Assembly: GCA_964057225.1 (NCBI GenBank)
Contig: OZ059895.1
Span: forward strand, 1,922,001 to 1,986,000
Direction of reading: 5' to 3'
From: Auanema rhodensis
Lineage: Eukaryota > Nematoda > Chromadorea > Rhabditida > Rhabditidae
Length of the DNA: 64,000 nt
Below the pieces are notes generated by a model. It saw only the letters and a list, made by a program, of their open reading frames with translations. It was not told the origin of the DNA and searched no databases. Below are positions 1 to 12,636 of this stretch, piece after piece. The position numbers were made by a program, and so were the translations under genes. Each line of letters starts with the position of its first letter. The stretch's first letter is position 1.

Positions 1-29
1 GAATAACATTGTCCATCGTCTTTGCCTTG

Positions 30-108
30 AAAAATGGAATCTAAAAACATCTACTTTTTGCTAAATTATTTTGAAATTTTTCGAAAAAATTTTTGTCAAA
101 ATGTTTTT
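30..108. other. Cluster of A and T tracts, possible bent DNA (each unit)
   Basis: Runs of five or more A or T sit at p30-34, p43-47, p55-59, p77-81, p84-89, p90-94 and p104-108. Several are about 11-13 bases apart, close to the helical repeat. Phased A-tracts are known to curve DNA, and curvature is common in satellite DNAs. Curvature here is inference. The tract lengths are almost invariant through the window. Confidence 0.5.
68..102. repeat. Imperfect dyad D1 (shown in unit 1, present in nearly all units)
   Basis: ATTTTGA at p68-74 is the exact reverse complement of TCAAAAT at p96-102. Between them lies the perfect 12-bp palindrome TTTTTCGAAAAA (p77-88), with unpaired bases on the right arm. 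The C of its central CG is changed to T in units 60, 64, 72, 81 and 121. Confidence 0.75.
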
Positions 109-115
109 GGAAGCA

Positions 116-143
116 ATGTTGAGTGTACATGGAAACTCAACAT
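116..143. repeat. Dyad D2: 9-bp perfect inverted repeat, 10-nt loop (unit 1)
   Basis: ATGTTGAGT (p116-124) pairs exactly with ACTCAACAT (p135-143) across the 10-base loop at p125-134. An alternative five-base pairing exists between GTGTA (p123-127) and TACAC (p143-147). The common A/G polymorphism at p129 falls in the loop. The only stem change I noticed is p142 A to G in unit 123 (near 42964). Function is unknown; short dyads are a recurrent feature of centromeric satellites. Confidence 0.85.
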
Positions 144-189
144 ACACTAATGCATCATTTTTCAAACGATCATAACTAATTTTTGTATT

Positions 190-200
190 AAGCTTTTCTC
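190..200. other. Subfamily switch: AAGCTT versus AAGCGT (unit 1)
   Basis: Position p194 is T in about half of the units, giving a HindIII-type AAGCTT at p190-195, and G in the rest, giving AAGCGT. When p194 is G, p198 is either C or T. The G194+T198 state usually travels with C274, as in units 14, 20, 25, 28, 29, 35, 37, 39, 40 and 42. Units 34 and 36 also have p200 T. This short stretch is the easiest marker for sorting the units. Confidence 0.85.
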
Positions 201-221
201 AATGTAGTATAGTGCATTCGA

Positions 222-280
222 TGCGGATTTTTAAGCTGCGTCGATCTGTGTTATCAGATTTGCGCTAGCTTAAAAATGCA
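222..280. repeat. Dyad D3: 59-base interrupted hairpin, 22 pairs (unit 1)
   Basis: Four nested arms pair in order: TGC p222-224 with GCA p278-280, ATTTTTAAGCT p227-237 with AGCTTAAAAAT p267-277 (11 bp), GCG p238-240 with CGC p263-265, and ATCTG p244-248 with CAGAT p255-259. The interruptions are GG at p225-226, a single T at p266, and small internal loops. The apical spacer is TGTTAT (p249-254). The frequent A274C variant breaks the p230-p274 pair. Rarer stem variants are p227 C (units 89, 91, 100), p231 A (units 4, 15), p232 C (unit 123) and p273 G (units 59, 71, 80, 174). This is the strongest secondary-structure element of the monomer. Confidence 0.85.
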
Positions 281-294
281 CCGAGATATCAACT

Positions 295-316
295 GATATA
301 AGTTTACACTTATATC
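295..316. repeat. Dyad D4: 9-bp hairpin with 4-nt loop (unit 1)
   Basis: GATATAAGT (p295-303) is the exact reverse complement of ACTTATATC (p308-316). The loop is TTAC or TCAC depending on the p305 T/C polymorphism, so that common variant leaves the stem intact. Stem-breaking variants are limited to one block family: p311 C in units 86, 95, 97 and 104, and p300 C in units 87, 98 and 105. Confidence 0.85.
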
Positions 317-3300
317 CTCGATTTTCACCCTGAAGAATTAATTTTTTCGTTGAATAACATCGTCCATCGTCTTTGCCTTGAAAAATGGAATCTAAAAACA
401 TCTACTTTTTGCTAAATTATTTTGAAATTTTTCGAAAAAATTTTTGTCAAAATGTTTTTGGAAGCAATGTTGAGTGTACGTGGAAACTCAACATACACTA
501 ATGCATCATTTTTCAAACGATCATAACTAATTTTCGTATTAAGCGTTTCTCAATGTTGTATAGTGCATTCGATGCGGATTTTTAAGCTGCGTCGATCTGT
601 GTTATCAGATTTGCGCTAGCTTAAAAATGCACCGAGATATCAACTGATATAAGTTCACACTTATATCCTCGATTTTCACCCTGAAGAATTAATTTTTTCG
701 TTGAATAACATTGTCCATCGTCTTTGCCTTGAAAAAAGGAATCTAAAAACATCTACTTTTTGCTAAATTATTTTGAAATTTTTCGAAAAAATTTTTGTCA
801 AAATGTTTTTGGAAGCAATGTTGAGTGTACATGGAAACTCAACATACACTAATGCATCATTTTTCAAACGATCATAACTAATTTTTGTATTAAGCGTTTC
901 TCAATGTTGTATAGTGCATTCGATGCGGATTTTTAAGCTGCGTCGATCTGTGTTATCAGATTTGCGCTAGCTTAACAATGCACCGAGATATCAACTGATA
1001 TAAGTTCACACTTATATCCTCGATTTTCACCCTGAAGAATTAATTTTTTCGTTGAATAACATTGTCCATCGTCTTTGCCTTGAAAAATGGAATCTACAAA
1101 CATCTACTTTTTGCTAAATTATTTTGAAATTTTTCGAAAAAATTTTTGTCAAAATGTTTTTGGAAGCAATGTTGAGTGTACATGGAAACTCAACATACAC
1201 TAATGCATCATTTTTCAAACGATTATAACTAATTTTTGTATTAAGCTTTTCTCAATGTAGTATAGTGCATTCGATGCGGATTTATAAGCTGCGTCGATCT
1301 GTGTTATCAGATTTGCGCTAGCTTAAAAATGCACCGAGATATCAACTGATATAAGTTCACACTTATATCCTCGATTTTCACCCTGAAGAATTAATTTTTT
1401 CGTTGAATAACATCGTCCATCGTCTTTGCCTTGAAAAATGGAATCTAAAAACATCTACTTTTTGCTAAATTATTTTGAAATTTTTCGAAAAAATTTTTGT
1501 CAAAATGTTTTTGGAAGCAATGTTGAGTGTACATGGAAACTCAACATACACTAATGCATCATTTTTCAAACGATCATAACTAATTTTTGTATTAAGCTTT
1601 TCTCAATGTAGTATAGTGCATTCGATGCGGATTTTTAAGCTGCGTCGATCTGTGTTATCAGATTTGCGCTAGCTTAAAAATGCACCGAGATATCAACTGA
1701 TATAAGTTTACACTTATATCCTCGATTTTCACCCTGAAGAATTAATTTTTTCGTTGAATAACATCGTCCATCGTCTTTGCCTTGAAAAATGGAATCTAAA
1801 AACATCTACTTTTTGCTAAATTATTTTGAAATTTTTCGAAAAAATTTTTGTCAAAATGTTTTTGGAAGCAATGTTGAGTGTACGTGGAAACTCAACATAC
1901 ACTAATGCATCATTTTTCAAACGATCATAACTAATTTTTGTATTAAGCTTTTCTCAATGTAGTATAGTGCATTCGATGCGGATTTTTAAGCTGCGTCGAT
2001 CTGTGTTATCAGATTTGCGCTAGCTTAAAAATGCACCGAGATATCAACTGATATAAGTTCACACTTATATCCTCGATTTTCACCCTGAAGAATTAATTTT
2101 TTCGTTGAATAACATTGTCCATCGTCTTTGCCTTGAAAAAAGGAATCTAAAAACATCTACTTTTTGCTAAATTATCTTGCAATTTTTCGAAAAAATTTTT
2201 GTCAAAATGTTTTTGGAAGCAATGTTGAGTGTACATGGAAACTCAACATACACTAATGCATCATTTTTCAAACGATCATAACTAATTTTTGTATTAAGCG
2301 TTTCTCAATGTAGTATAGTGCATTCGATGCGGATTTTTAAGCTGCGTCGATCTGTGTTATCAGATTTGCGCTAGCTTAAAAATGCACCGAGATATCAACT
2401 GATATAAGTTCACACTTATATCCTCGATTTTCACCCTGAAGAATTAATTTTTTCGTTGAATAACATTGTCCATCGTCTTTGCCTTGAAAAATGGAATCTA
2501 AAAACATCTACTTTTTGCTAAATTATTTTGAAATTTTTCGAAAAAATTTTTGTCAAAATGTTTTTGGAAGCAATGTTGAGTGTACATGGAAACTCAACAT
2601 ACACTAATGCATCATTTTTCAAACGATTATAACTAATTTTTGTAATAAGCTTTTCTCAATGTAGTATAGTGCATTCGATGCGGATTTTTAAGCTGCGTCG
2701 ATCTGTGTTATCAGATTTGCGCTAGCTTAAAAATGCACCGAGATATCAACTGATATAAGTTCACACTTATATCCTCGATTTTCACCCTGAAGAATTAATT
2801 TTTTCGTTGAATAACATTGTCCATCGTCTTTGCCTTGAAAAAAGGAATCTAAAAACATCTACTTTTTGCTAAATTATCTTGCAATTTTTCGAAAAAATTT
2901 TTGTCAAAATGTTTTTGGAAGCAATGTTGAGTGTACATGGAAACTCAACATACACTAATGCATCATTTTTCAAACGATCATAACTAATTTTTGTTTTAAG
3001 CGTTTCTCAATGTAGTATAGTGCATTCGATGCGGATTTTTAAGCTGCGTCGATCTGTGTTATCAGATTTGCGCTAGCTTAAAAATGCACCGAGATATCAA
3101 CTGATATAAGTTCACACTTATATCCTCGATTTTCACCCTGAAGAATTAATTTTTTCGTTGAATAACATTGTCCATCGTCTTTGCCTTGAAAAATGGAATC
3201 TAAAAACATCTACTTTTTGCTAAATTATTTTGAAATTTTTCGAAAAAATTTTTGTCAAAATGTTTTTGGAAGCAATGTTGAGTGTACATGGAAACTCAAC

Positions 3301-6300
3301 ATACACTAATGCATCATTTTTCAAACGATTATAACTAATTTTTGTAATAAGCTTTTCTCAATGTAGTATAGTGCATTCCATGCGGATTTTTAAGCTGCGT
3401 CGATCTGTGTTATCAGATTTGCGCTAGCTTAAAAATGCACCGAGATATCAACTGATATAAGTTTACACTTATATCCTCGATTTTCACCCTGAAGAATTAA
3501 TTTTTTCGTTGAATAACATCGTCCATCGTCTTTGCCTTGAAAAATGGAATCTAAAAACATCTACTTTTTGCTAAATTATTTTGAAATTTTTCGAAAAAAT
3601 TTTTGTCAAAATGTTTTTGGAAGCAATGTTGAGTGTACGTGGAAACTCAACATACACTAATGCATCATTTTTCAAACGATCATAACTAATTTTTGTATTA
3701 AGTTTTTCTCAATGTAGTATAGTGCATTCGATGCGGATTTTTAAGCTGCGTCGATCTGTGTTATCAGATTTGCGCTAGCTTAAAAATGCACCGAGATATC
3801 AACTGATATAAGTTTACACTTATATCCTCGATTTTCACCCTGAAGAATTAATTTTTTCGTTGAATAACATCGTCCATCGTCTTTGCCTTGAAAAATGGAA
3901 TCTAAAAACATCTACTTTTTGCTAAATTATTTTGAAATTTTTCGAAAAAATTTTTGTCAAAATGTTTTTGGAAGCAATGTTGAGTGTACGTGGAAACTCA
4001 ACATACACTAATGCATCATTTTTCAAACGATCATAACTAATTTTTGTATTAAGCTTTTCTCAATGTAGTATAGTGCATTCGATGCGGATTTTTAAGCTGC
4101 GTCGATCTGTGTTATCAGATTTGCGCTAGCTTAAAAATGCACCGAGATATCAACTGATATAAGTTCACACTTATATCCTCGATTTTCACCCTGAAGAATT
4201 AATTTTTTCGTTGAATAACATTGTCCATCGTCTTTGCCTTGAAAAAAGGAATCTAAAAACATCTACTTTTTGCTAAATTATTTTGAAATTTTTCGAAAAA
4301 ATTTTTGTCAAAATGTTTTTGGAAGCAATGTTGAGTGTACATGGAAACTCAACATACACTAATGCATCATTTTTCAAACGATCATAACTAATTTTTGTAT
4401 TAAGCGTTTCTCAATGTAGTATAGTGCATTCGATGCGGATTTTTAAGCTGCGTCGATCTGTGTTATCAGATTTGCGCTAGCTTAAAAATGCACCGAGATA
4501 TCAACTGATATAAGTTCACACTTATATCCTCGATTTTCACCCTGAAGAATTAATTTTTTCGTTGAATAACATTGTCCATCGTCTTTGCCTTGAAAAAAGG
4601 AATCTAAAAACATCTACTTTTTGCTAAATTATTTTGAAATTTTTCGAAAAAATTTTTGTCAAAATGTTTTTGGAAGCAATGTTGAGTGTACATGGAAACT
4701 CAACATACACTAATGCATCATTTTTCAAACGATCATAACTAATTTTTGTATTAAGCGTTTTTCAATGTAGTATAGTGCATTCGATGCGGATTTTTAAGCT
4801 GCGTCGATCTGTGTTATCAGATTCGCGCTAGCTTAACAATGCACCGAGATATCAACTGATATAAGTTCACACTTATATCCTCGATTTTCACCCTGAAGAA
4901 TTAATTTTTTCGTTGAATAACATTGTCCATCGTCTTTGCCTTGAAAAAAGGAATCTAAAAACATCTACTTTTTGCTAAATTATTTTGAAATTTTTCGAAA
5001 AAATTTTTGTCAAAATGTTTTTGGAAGCAATGTTGAGTGTACATGGAAACTCAACATACACTAATGCATCATTTTTCAAACGATCATAACTAATTTTTGT
5101 ATTAAGCGTTTTTCAATGTAGTATAGTGCATTCGATGCGGATTTATAAGCTGCGTCGATCTGTGTTATCAGATTTGCGCTAGCTTAAAAATGCACCGAGA
5201 TATCAACTGATATAAGTTCACACTTATATCCTCGATTTTCACCCTGAAGAATTAATTTTTTCGTTGAATAACATCGTCCATCGTCTTTGCCTTGAAAAAT
5301 GGAATCTAAAAACATCTACTTTTTGCTAAATTATTTTGAAATTTTTCGAAAAAATTTTTGTCAAAATGTTTTTGGAAGCAATGTTGAGTGTACATGGAAA
5401 CTCAACATACACTAATGCATCATTTTTCAAACGATCATAACTAATTTTTGTATTAAGCTTTTCTCAATGTAGTATAGTGCATTCGATGCGGATTTTTAAG
5501 CTGCGTCGATCTGTGTTATCAGATTTGCGCTAGATTAAAAATGCACCGAGATATCAACTGATATAAGTTTACACTTATATCCTCGATTTTCACCCTGAAG
5601 AATTAATTTTTTCGTTGAATAACATCGTCCATCGTCTTTGCCTTGAAAAATGGAATCTAAAAACATCTACTTTTTGCTAAATTATTTTGAAATTTTTCGA
5701 AAAAATTTTTGTCAAAATGTTTTTGGAAGCAATGTTGAGTGTACGTGGAAACTCAACATACACTAATGCATCATTTTTCAAACGATCATAACTAATTTTT
5801 GTATTAAGCTTTTCTCAATGTAGTATAGTGCATTCGATGCGGATTTTTAAGCTGCGTCGATCTGTGTTATCAGATTTGCGCTAGCTTAACAATGCACCGA
5901 GATATCAACTGATATAAGTTCACACTTATATCCTCGATTTTCACCCTGAAGAATTAATTTTTTCGTTGAAAAACATTGTCCATCGTCTTTGCCTTGAAAA
6001 AAGGAATCTAAAAACATCTACTTTTTGCTAAATTATCTTGAAATTTTTCGAAAAAATTTTTGTCAAAATGTTTTTGGAAGCAATGTTGAGTGTACATGGA
6101 AACTCAACATACACTAATGCATCATTTTTCAAACGATCATAACTAATTTTTGTATTAAGCGTTTCTCAATGTAGTATAGTGCATTCGATGCGGATTTTTA
6201 AGCTGCGTCGATCTGTGTTATCAGATTTGCGCTAGCTTAAAAATGCACCGAGATATCAACTGATATAAGTTCACACTTATATCCTCGATTTTCACCCTGA

Positions 6301-6318
6301 AGAATTAATTTTTTCGTT

Positions 6319-9300
6319 GAATAACATTGTCCATCGTCTTTGCCTTGAAAAATGGAATCTAAAAACATCTACTTTTTGCTAAATTATTTTGAAATTTTTC
6401 GAAAAAATTTTTGTCAAAATGTTTTTGGAAGCAATGTTGAGTGTACATGGAAACTCAACATACACTAATGCATCATTTTTCAAACGATTATAACTAATTT
6501 TTGTAATAAGCTTTTCTCAATGTAGTATAGTGCATTCGATGCGGATTTTTAAGCTGCGTCGATCTGTGTTATCAGATTTGCGCTAGCTTAAAAATGCACC
6601 GAGATATCAACTGATATAAGTTCACACTTATATCCTCGATTTTCACCCTGAAGAATTAATTTTTTCGTTGAATAACATTGTCCATCGTCTTTGCCTTGAA
6701 AAATGGAATCTAAAAACATCTACTTTTTGCTAAATTGTTTTGAAATTTTTCGAAAAAATTTTTGTCAAAATGTTTTTGGAAGCAATGTTGAGTGTACATG
6801 GAAACTCAACATACACTAATGCATCATTTTTCAAACGATCATAACTAATTTTTGTATTAAGCGTTTTTCAATGTAGTATAGTGCATTCGATGCGGATTTT
6901 TAAGCTGCGTCGATCTGTGTTATCAGATTTGCGCTAGCTTAACAATGCACCGAGATATCAACTGATATAAGTTCACACTTATATCCTCGATTTTCACCCT
7001 GAAGAATTAATTTTTTCGTTGAATAACATTGTCCATCGTCTTTGCCTTGAAAAATGGAATCTAAAAACATCTACTTTTTGCTAAATTATTTTGAAATTTT
7101 TCGAAAAAATTTTTGTCAAAATGTTTTTGGAAGCAATGTTGAGTGTACATGGAAACTCAACATACACTAATGCATCATTTTTCAAACGATTATAACTAAT
7201 TTTTGTATTAAGCTTTTCTCAATGTAGTATAGTGCATTCGATGCGGATTTTTAAGCTGCGTCGATCTGTGTTATCAGATTTGCGCTAGCTTAAAAATGCT
7301 CCGAGATATCAACTGATATAAGTTCACACTTATATCCTCGATTTTCACCCTGAAGAATTAATTTTTTCGTTGAATAACATTGTCCATCGTCTTTGCCTTG
7401 AAAAATGGAATCTAAAAACATCTACTTTTTGCTAAATTATTTTGAAATTTTTCGAAAAAATTTTTGTCAAAATGTTTTTGGAAGCAATGTTGAGTGTACA
7501 TGGAAACTCAACATACACTAATGCATCATTTTTCAAACGATTATAACTAATTTTTGTATTAAGCTTTTCTCAATGTAGTATAGTGCATTCGATGCGGATT
7601 TTTAAGCTGCGTCGATCTGTGTTATCAGATTTGCGCTAGCTTAAAAATGCACCGAGATATCAACTGATATAAGTTCACACTTATATCCTCGATTTTCACC
7701 CTGAAGAATTAATTTTTTCGTTGAATAACATTGTCCATCGTCTTTGCCTTGAAAAATGGAATCTAAAAACATCTACTTTTTGCTAAATTATTTTGAAATT
7801 TTTCGAAAAAATTTTTGTCAAAATGTTTTTGGAAGCAATGTTGAGTGTACATGGAAACTCAACATACACTAATGCATCATTTTTCAAACGATCATAACTA
7901 ATTTTTGTATTAAGCTTTTCTCAATGTAGTATAGTGCATTCGATGCGGATTTTTAAGCTGCGTCGATCTGTGTTATCAGATTTGCGCTAGCTTAAAAATG
8001 CACCGAGATATCAACTGATATAAGTTCACACTTATATCCTCGATTTTCACCCTGAAGAATTAATTTTTTCGTTGAATAACATCGTCCATCGTCTTTGCCT
8101 CGAAAAATGGAATCTAAAAACATCTACTTTTTGCTAAATTATTTTGAAATTTTTCGAAAAAATTTTTGTCAAAATGTTTTTGGAAGCAATGTTGAGTGTA
8201 CATGGAAACTCAACATACACTAATGCATCATTTTTCAAACGATCATAACTAATTTTTGTATAAAGCTTTTCTCAATGTAGTATAGTGCATTCGATGCGGA
8301 TTTTTAAGCTGCGTCGATCTGTGTTATCAGATTTGCGCTAGCTTAACAATGCACCGAGATATCAACTGATATAAGTTCACACTTATATCCTCGATTTTCA
8401 CCCTGAAGAATTAATTTTTTCGTTGAATAACATTGTCCATCGTCTTTGCCTTGAAAAATGGAATCTAAAAACATCTACTTTTTGCTAAATTATTTTGAAA
8501 TTTTTCGAAAAAATTTTTGTCAAAATGTTTTTGGAAGCAATGTTGAGTGTACATGGAAACTCAACATACACTAATGCATCATTTTTCGAACGATCATAAC
8601 TAATTTTTGTATTAAGCGTTTTTCAATGTAGTATAGTGCATTCGATGCGGATTTTTAAGCTGCGTCGATCTGTGTTATCAGATTTGCGCTAGCTTAACAA
8701 TGCACCGAGATATCAACTGATATAAGTTCACACTTATATCCTCGATTTTCACCCTGAAGAATTAATTTTTTCGTTGAATAACATTGTCCATCGTCTTTGC
8801 CTTGAAAAATGGAATCTAAAAACATCTACTTTTTGCTAAATTATTTTGAAATTTTTCGAAAAAATTTTTGTCAAAATGTTTTTGGAAGCAATGTTGAGTG
8901 TACATGGAAACTCAACATACACTAATGCATCATTTTTCAAACGATCATAACTAATTTTTGTATTAAGCTTTTCTCAATGTAGTATAGTGCATTCGATGCG
9001 GATTTTTAAGCTGCGTCGATCTGTGTTATCAGATTTACGCTAGCTTAAAAATGCACCGAGATATCAACTGATATAAGTTCACACTTATATCCTCGATTTT
9101 CACCCTGAAGAATTAATTTTTTCGTTGAATAACATCGTCCATCGTCTTTGCCTTGAAAAATGGAATCTAAAAACATCTACTTTTTGCTAAATTATTTTGA
9201 AATTTTTCGAAAAAATTTTTGTCAAAATGTTTTTGGAAGCAATGTTGAGTGTACATGGAAACTCAACATACACTAATGCATCATTTTTCAAACGATTATA

Positions 9301-12300
9301 ACTAATTTTTGTATTAAGCTTTTCTCAATGTAGTATAGTGCATTCGATGCGGATTTTTAAGCTGCGTCGATCTTTGTTATCAGATTTGCGCTAGCTTAAA
9401 AATGCACCGAGATATCAACTGATATAAGTTCACACTTATATCCTCGATTTTCACCCTGAAGAATTAATTTTTTCGTTGAATAACATTGTCCATCGTCTTT
9501 GCCTTGAAAAAAGGAATCTAAAAACATCTACTTTTTGCTAAATTATTTTAAAATTTTTCGAAAAAATTTTTGTCAAAATGTTTTTGGAAGCAATGTTGAG
9601 TGTACATGGAAACTCAACATACACTAATGCATCATTTTTCAAACGATCATAACTAATTTTTGTATTAAGCGTTTTTCAATGTAGTATAGTGCATTCGATG
9701 CGGATTTTTAAGCTGCGTCGATCTGTGTTATCAGATTTGCGCTAGCTTAACAATGCACCGAGATATCAACTGATATAAGTTCACACTTATATCCTCGATT
9801 TTCACCCTGAAGAATTAATTTTTTCGTTGAATAACATTGTCCATCGTCTTTGCCTTGAAAAATGGAATCTAAAAACATCTACTTTTTGCTAAATTATTTT
9901 GAAATTTTTCGAAAAAATTTTTGTCAAAATGTTTTTGGAAGCAATGTTGAGTGTACATGGAAACTCAACATACACTAATGCATCATTTTTCAAACGATCA
10001 TAACTAATTTTTGTATTAAGCGTTTTTCAATGTAGTATAGTGCATTCGATGCGGATTTTTAAGCTGCGTCGATCTGTGTTATCAGATTTGCGCTAGCTTA
10101 ACAATGCACCGAGATATCAACTGATATAAGTTCACACTTATATCCTCGATTTTCACCCTGAAGAATTAATTTTTTCGTTGAATAACATTGTCCATCGTCT
10201 TTGCCTTGAAAAATGGAATCTAAAAACATCTACTTTTTGCTAAATTATTTTGAAATTTTTCGAAAAAATTTTTGTCAAAATGTTTTTGGAAGCAATGTTG
10301 AGTGTACATGGAAACTCAACATACACTAATGCATCATTTTTCAAACGATCATAACTAATTTTTGTATTAAGCTTTTCTCAATGTAGTATAGTGCATTCGA
10401 TGCGGATTTTTAAGCTGCGTCGATCTGTGTTATCAGATTTGCGCTAGCTTAAAAATGCACCGAGATATCAACTGATATAAGTTCACACTTATATCCTCGA
10501 TTTTCACCCTGAAGAATTAATTTTTTCGTTGAATAACATCGTCCATCGTCTTTGCCTTGAAAAATGGAATCTAAAAACATCTACTTTTTGCTAAATTATT
10601 TTGAAATTTTTCGAAAAAATTTTTGTCAAAATGTTTTTGGAAGCAATGTTGAGTGTACATGGAAACTCAACATACACTAATGCATCATTTTTCAAACGAT
10701 TATAACTAATTTTTGTATTAAGCTTTTCTCAATGTAGTATAGTGCATTCGATGCGGATTTTTAAGCTGCGTCGATCTTTGTTATCAGATTTGCGCTAGCT
10801 TAAAAATGCACCGAGATATCAACTGATATAAGTTCACACTTTTATTCTCGATTTTCACCCTGAAGAATTAATTTTTTCGTTGAATAACATTGTCCATCGT
10901 CTTTGCCTTGAAAAATGGAATCTAAAAACATCTACTTTTTGCTAAATTATTTTGAAATTTTTCGAAAAAATTTTTGTCAAAATGTTTTTGGAAGCAATGT
11001 TGAGTGTACATGGAAACTCAACATACACTAATGCATCATTTTTCAAACGATTATAACTAATTTTTGTAATAAGCTTTTCTCAATGTAGTATAGTGCATTC
11101 GATGCGGATTTTTAAGCTGCGTCGATCTGTGTTATCAGATTTGCGCTAGCTTAACAATGCACCGAGATATCAACTGATATAAGTTCACACTTATATCCTC
11201 GATTTTCACCCTGAAGAATTAATTTTTTCGTTGAATAACATTGTCCATCGTCTTTGCCTTGAAAAATGGAATCTAAAAACATCTACTTTTTGCTAAATTA
11301 TTTTGAAATTTTTCGAAAAAATTTTTGTCAAAATGTTTTTGGAAGCAATGTTGAGTGTACATGGAAACTCAACATACACTAATGCATCATTTTTCAAACG
11401 ATCATAACTAATTTTTGTATTAAGCTTTTCTCAATGTAGTATAGTGCATTCGATGCGGATTTTTAAGCTGCGTCGATCTTTGTTATCAGATTTGCGCTAG
11501 CTTAAAAATGCACCGAGATATCAACTGATATAAGTTCACACTTATATCCTCGATTTTCACCCTGAAGAATTAATTTTTTCGTTGAATAACATTGTCCATC
11601 GTCTTTGCCTTGAAAAAAGGAATCTAAAAACATCTACTTTTTGCTAAATTATTTTGAAATTTTTCGAAAAAATTTTTGTCAAAATGTTTTTGGAAGCAAT
11701 GTTGAGTGTACATGGAAACTCAACATACACTAATGCATCATTTTTCAAACGATCATAACTAATTTTTGTATTAAGCGTTTTTTAATGTAGTATAGTGCAT
11801 TCGATGCGGATTTTTAAGCTGCGTCGATCTGTGTTATCAGATTTGCGCTAGCTTAACAATGCACCGAGATATCAACTGATATAAGTTCACACTTATATCC
11901 TCGATTTTCACCCTGAAGAATTAATTTTTTCGTTGAATAACATTGTCCATCGTCTTTGCCTTGAAAAATGGAATCTAAAAACATCTACTTTTTGCTAAAT
12001 TATTTTGAAATTTTTCGAAAAAATTTTTGTCAAAATGTTTTTGGAAGCAATGTTGAGTGTACATGGAAACTCAACATACACTAATGCATCATTTTTCAAA
12101 CGATCATAACTAATTTTTGTATTAAGCGTTTTTCAATGTAGTATAGTGCATTCGATGCGGATTTTTAAGCTGCGTCGATCTGTGTTATCAGATTTGCGCT
12201 AGCTTAACAATGCACCGAGATATCAACTGATATAAGTTCACACTTATATCCTCGATTTTCACCCTGAAGAATTAATTTTTTCGTTAAATAACATTGTCCA

Positions 12301-12636
12301 TCGTCTTTGCCTTGAAAAATGGAATCTAAAAACATCTACTTTTTGCTAAATTATTTTGAAATTTTTCGAAAAAATTTTTGTCAAAATGTTTTTGGAAGCA
12401 ATGTTGAGTGTACATGGAAACTCAACATACACTAATGCATCATTTTTCAAACGATTATAACTAATTTTTGTATTAAGCGTTTTTTAATGTAGTATAGTGC
12501 ATTCGATGCGGATTTTTAAGCTGCGTCGATCTGTGTTATCAGATTTGCGCTAGCTTAACAATGCACCGAGATATCAACTGATATAAGTTCACACTTATAT
12601 CCTCGATTTTCACCCTGAAGAATTAATTTTTTCGTT
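6319..12636. repeat. Array region B (units 19-36), mixed with a 4-unit offset repeat
   Basis: Cassette units disappear: no G129 or T305 is seen here. Units 25-27 (8425-9477) match units 29-31 (9829-10881) in marker order: G194+T198+C274, then C171+T194, then C10+T171 with CTTTG in place of CTGTG at p246-250. This is a 1404-bp offset. Units 33-35 repeat the CTTTG marker followed by G194+C274 units. Unit 36 begins with A instead of G at p1, a marker shared with units 38 and 41. Confidence 0.75.

Larger units (their letters stand above)
1..351. repeat. Representative monomer (unit 1) with internal anatomy
   Basis: Unit phase is arbitrary and set by the window start. Reading p1 to p351: p30-108 is dense in A/T tracts and contains the palindrome TTTTTCGAAAAA at p77-88. 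A 9-bp inverted repeat lies at p116-143. An NsiI-type ATGCAT lies at p150-155. The most variable stretch is p171-200. A long interrupted dyad lies at p222-280, including a GCTAGC at p264-269. GATATC is at p285-290, and a 9-bp hairpin is at p295-316. An A/T-rich end at p340-351 leads into the next unit. I see no convincing internal subrepeat, so 351 bp looks like the basic unit rather than a recent dimer of about 175 bp. Unit 1 carries T10, T35, A129, C171, T194, C198, A274 and T305. Confidence 0.95.
1..1053. repeat. Three-unit cassette T305 / C10+G129 / A35 (first example)
   Basis: A unit with T at p305 is followed by a unit with C10 and G129, and then by a unit with A35 (usually also G194). 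The same order recurs at 1405-2457, 3511-4563, 5266-6318, 28783-29835, 31942-32994, 35101-36153, 37909-38961, 43525-44577, 57915-58967, 58617-59669, 60372-61424 and 61074-62126. In some copies the first unit is itself G129 (units 11 and 109), and unit 176 has T10. The diagnostic bases lie in three different monomers, so the block spreads as about 1053 bp. I infer an older trimeric higher-order repeat. Confidence 0.8.
1..6318. repeat. Array region A (units 1-18), cassette-rich
   Basis: Holds four copies of the T305 / C10+G129 / A35 cassette separated by T171 units (units 4, 8, 10) and A35 units. Units 7 and 9 share a private TTATCTTGCAAT stretch near p66-77, which suggests that units 7-8 and 9-10 are a two-unit duplication; units 8 and 10 both have T171 with A188. 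Units 2 and 3 share AATGTTGT at p201-208, where other units have AATGTAGT. No non-satellite sequence is present. Confidence 0.85.

Noticed and set aside
214-225. GCATTCGATGCG resembles a pol III B box, hinting at a tRNA-derived SINE origin
   Set aside because: Only the central TTCGA and few other bases match, no A box sits at the right distance upstream, and there is no poly-A or simple tail.
1-351. Monomer as a degenerate dimer of a unit of about 175 bp
   Set aside because: Comparing the two halves by eye shows no consistent similarity beyond AT-rich words; a formal self-alignment of the consensus could revisit this.
346-362. CENP-B-box-like sequence across the unit junction (TTTCGTTGAA)
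   Set aside because: The left half and the central A match the known box pattern, but the required CGGG on the right is ACAT/ACAC-like here, so it fails the core motif.
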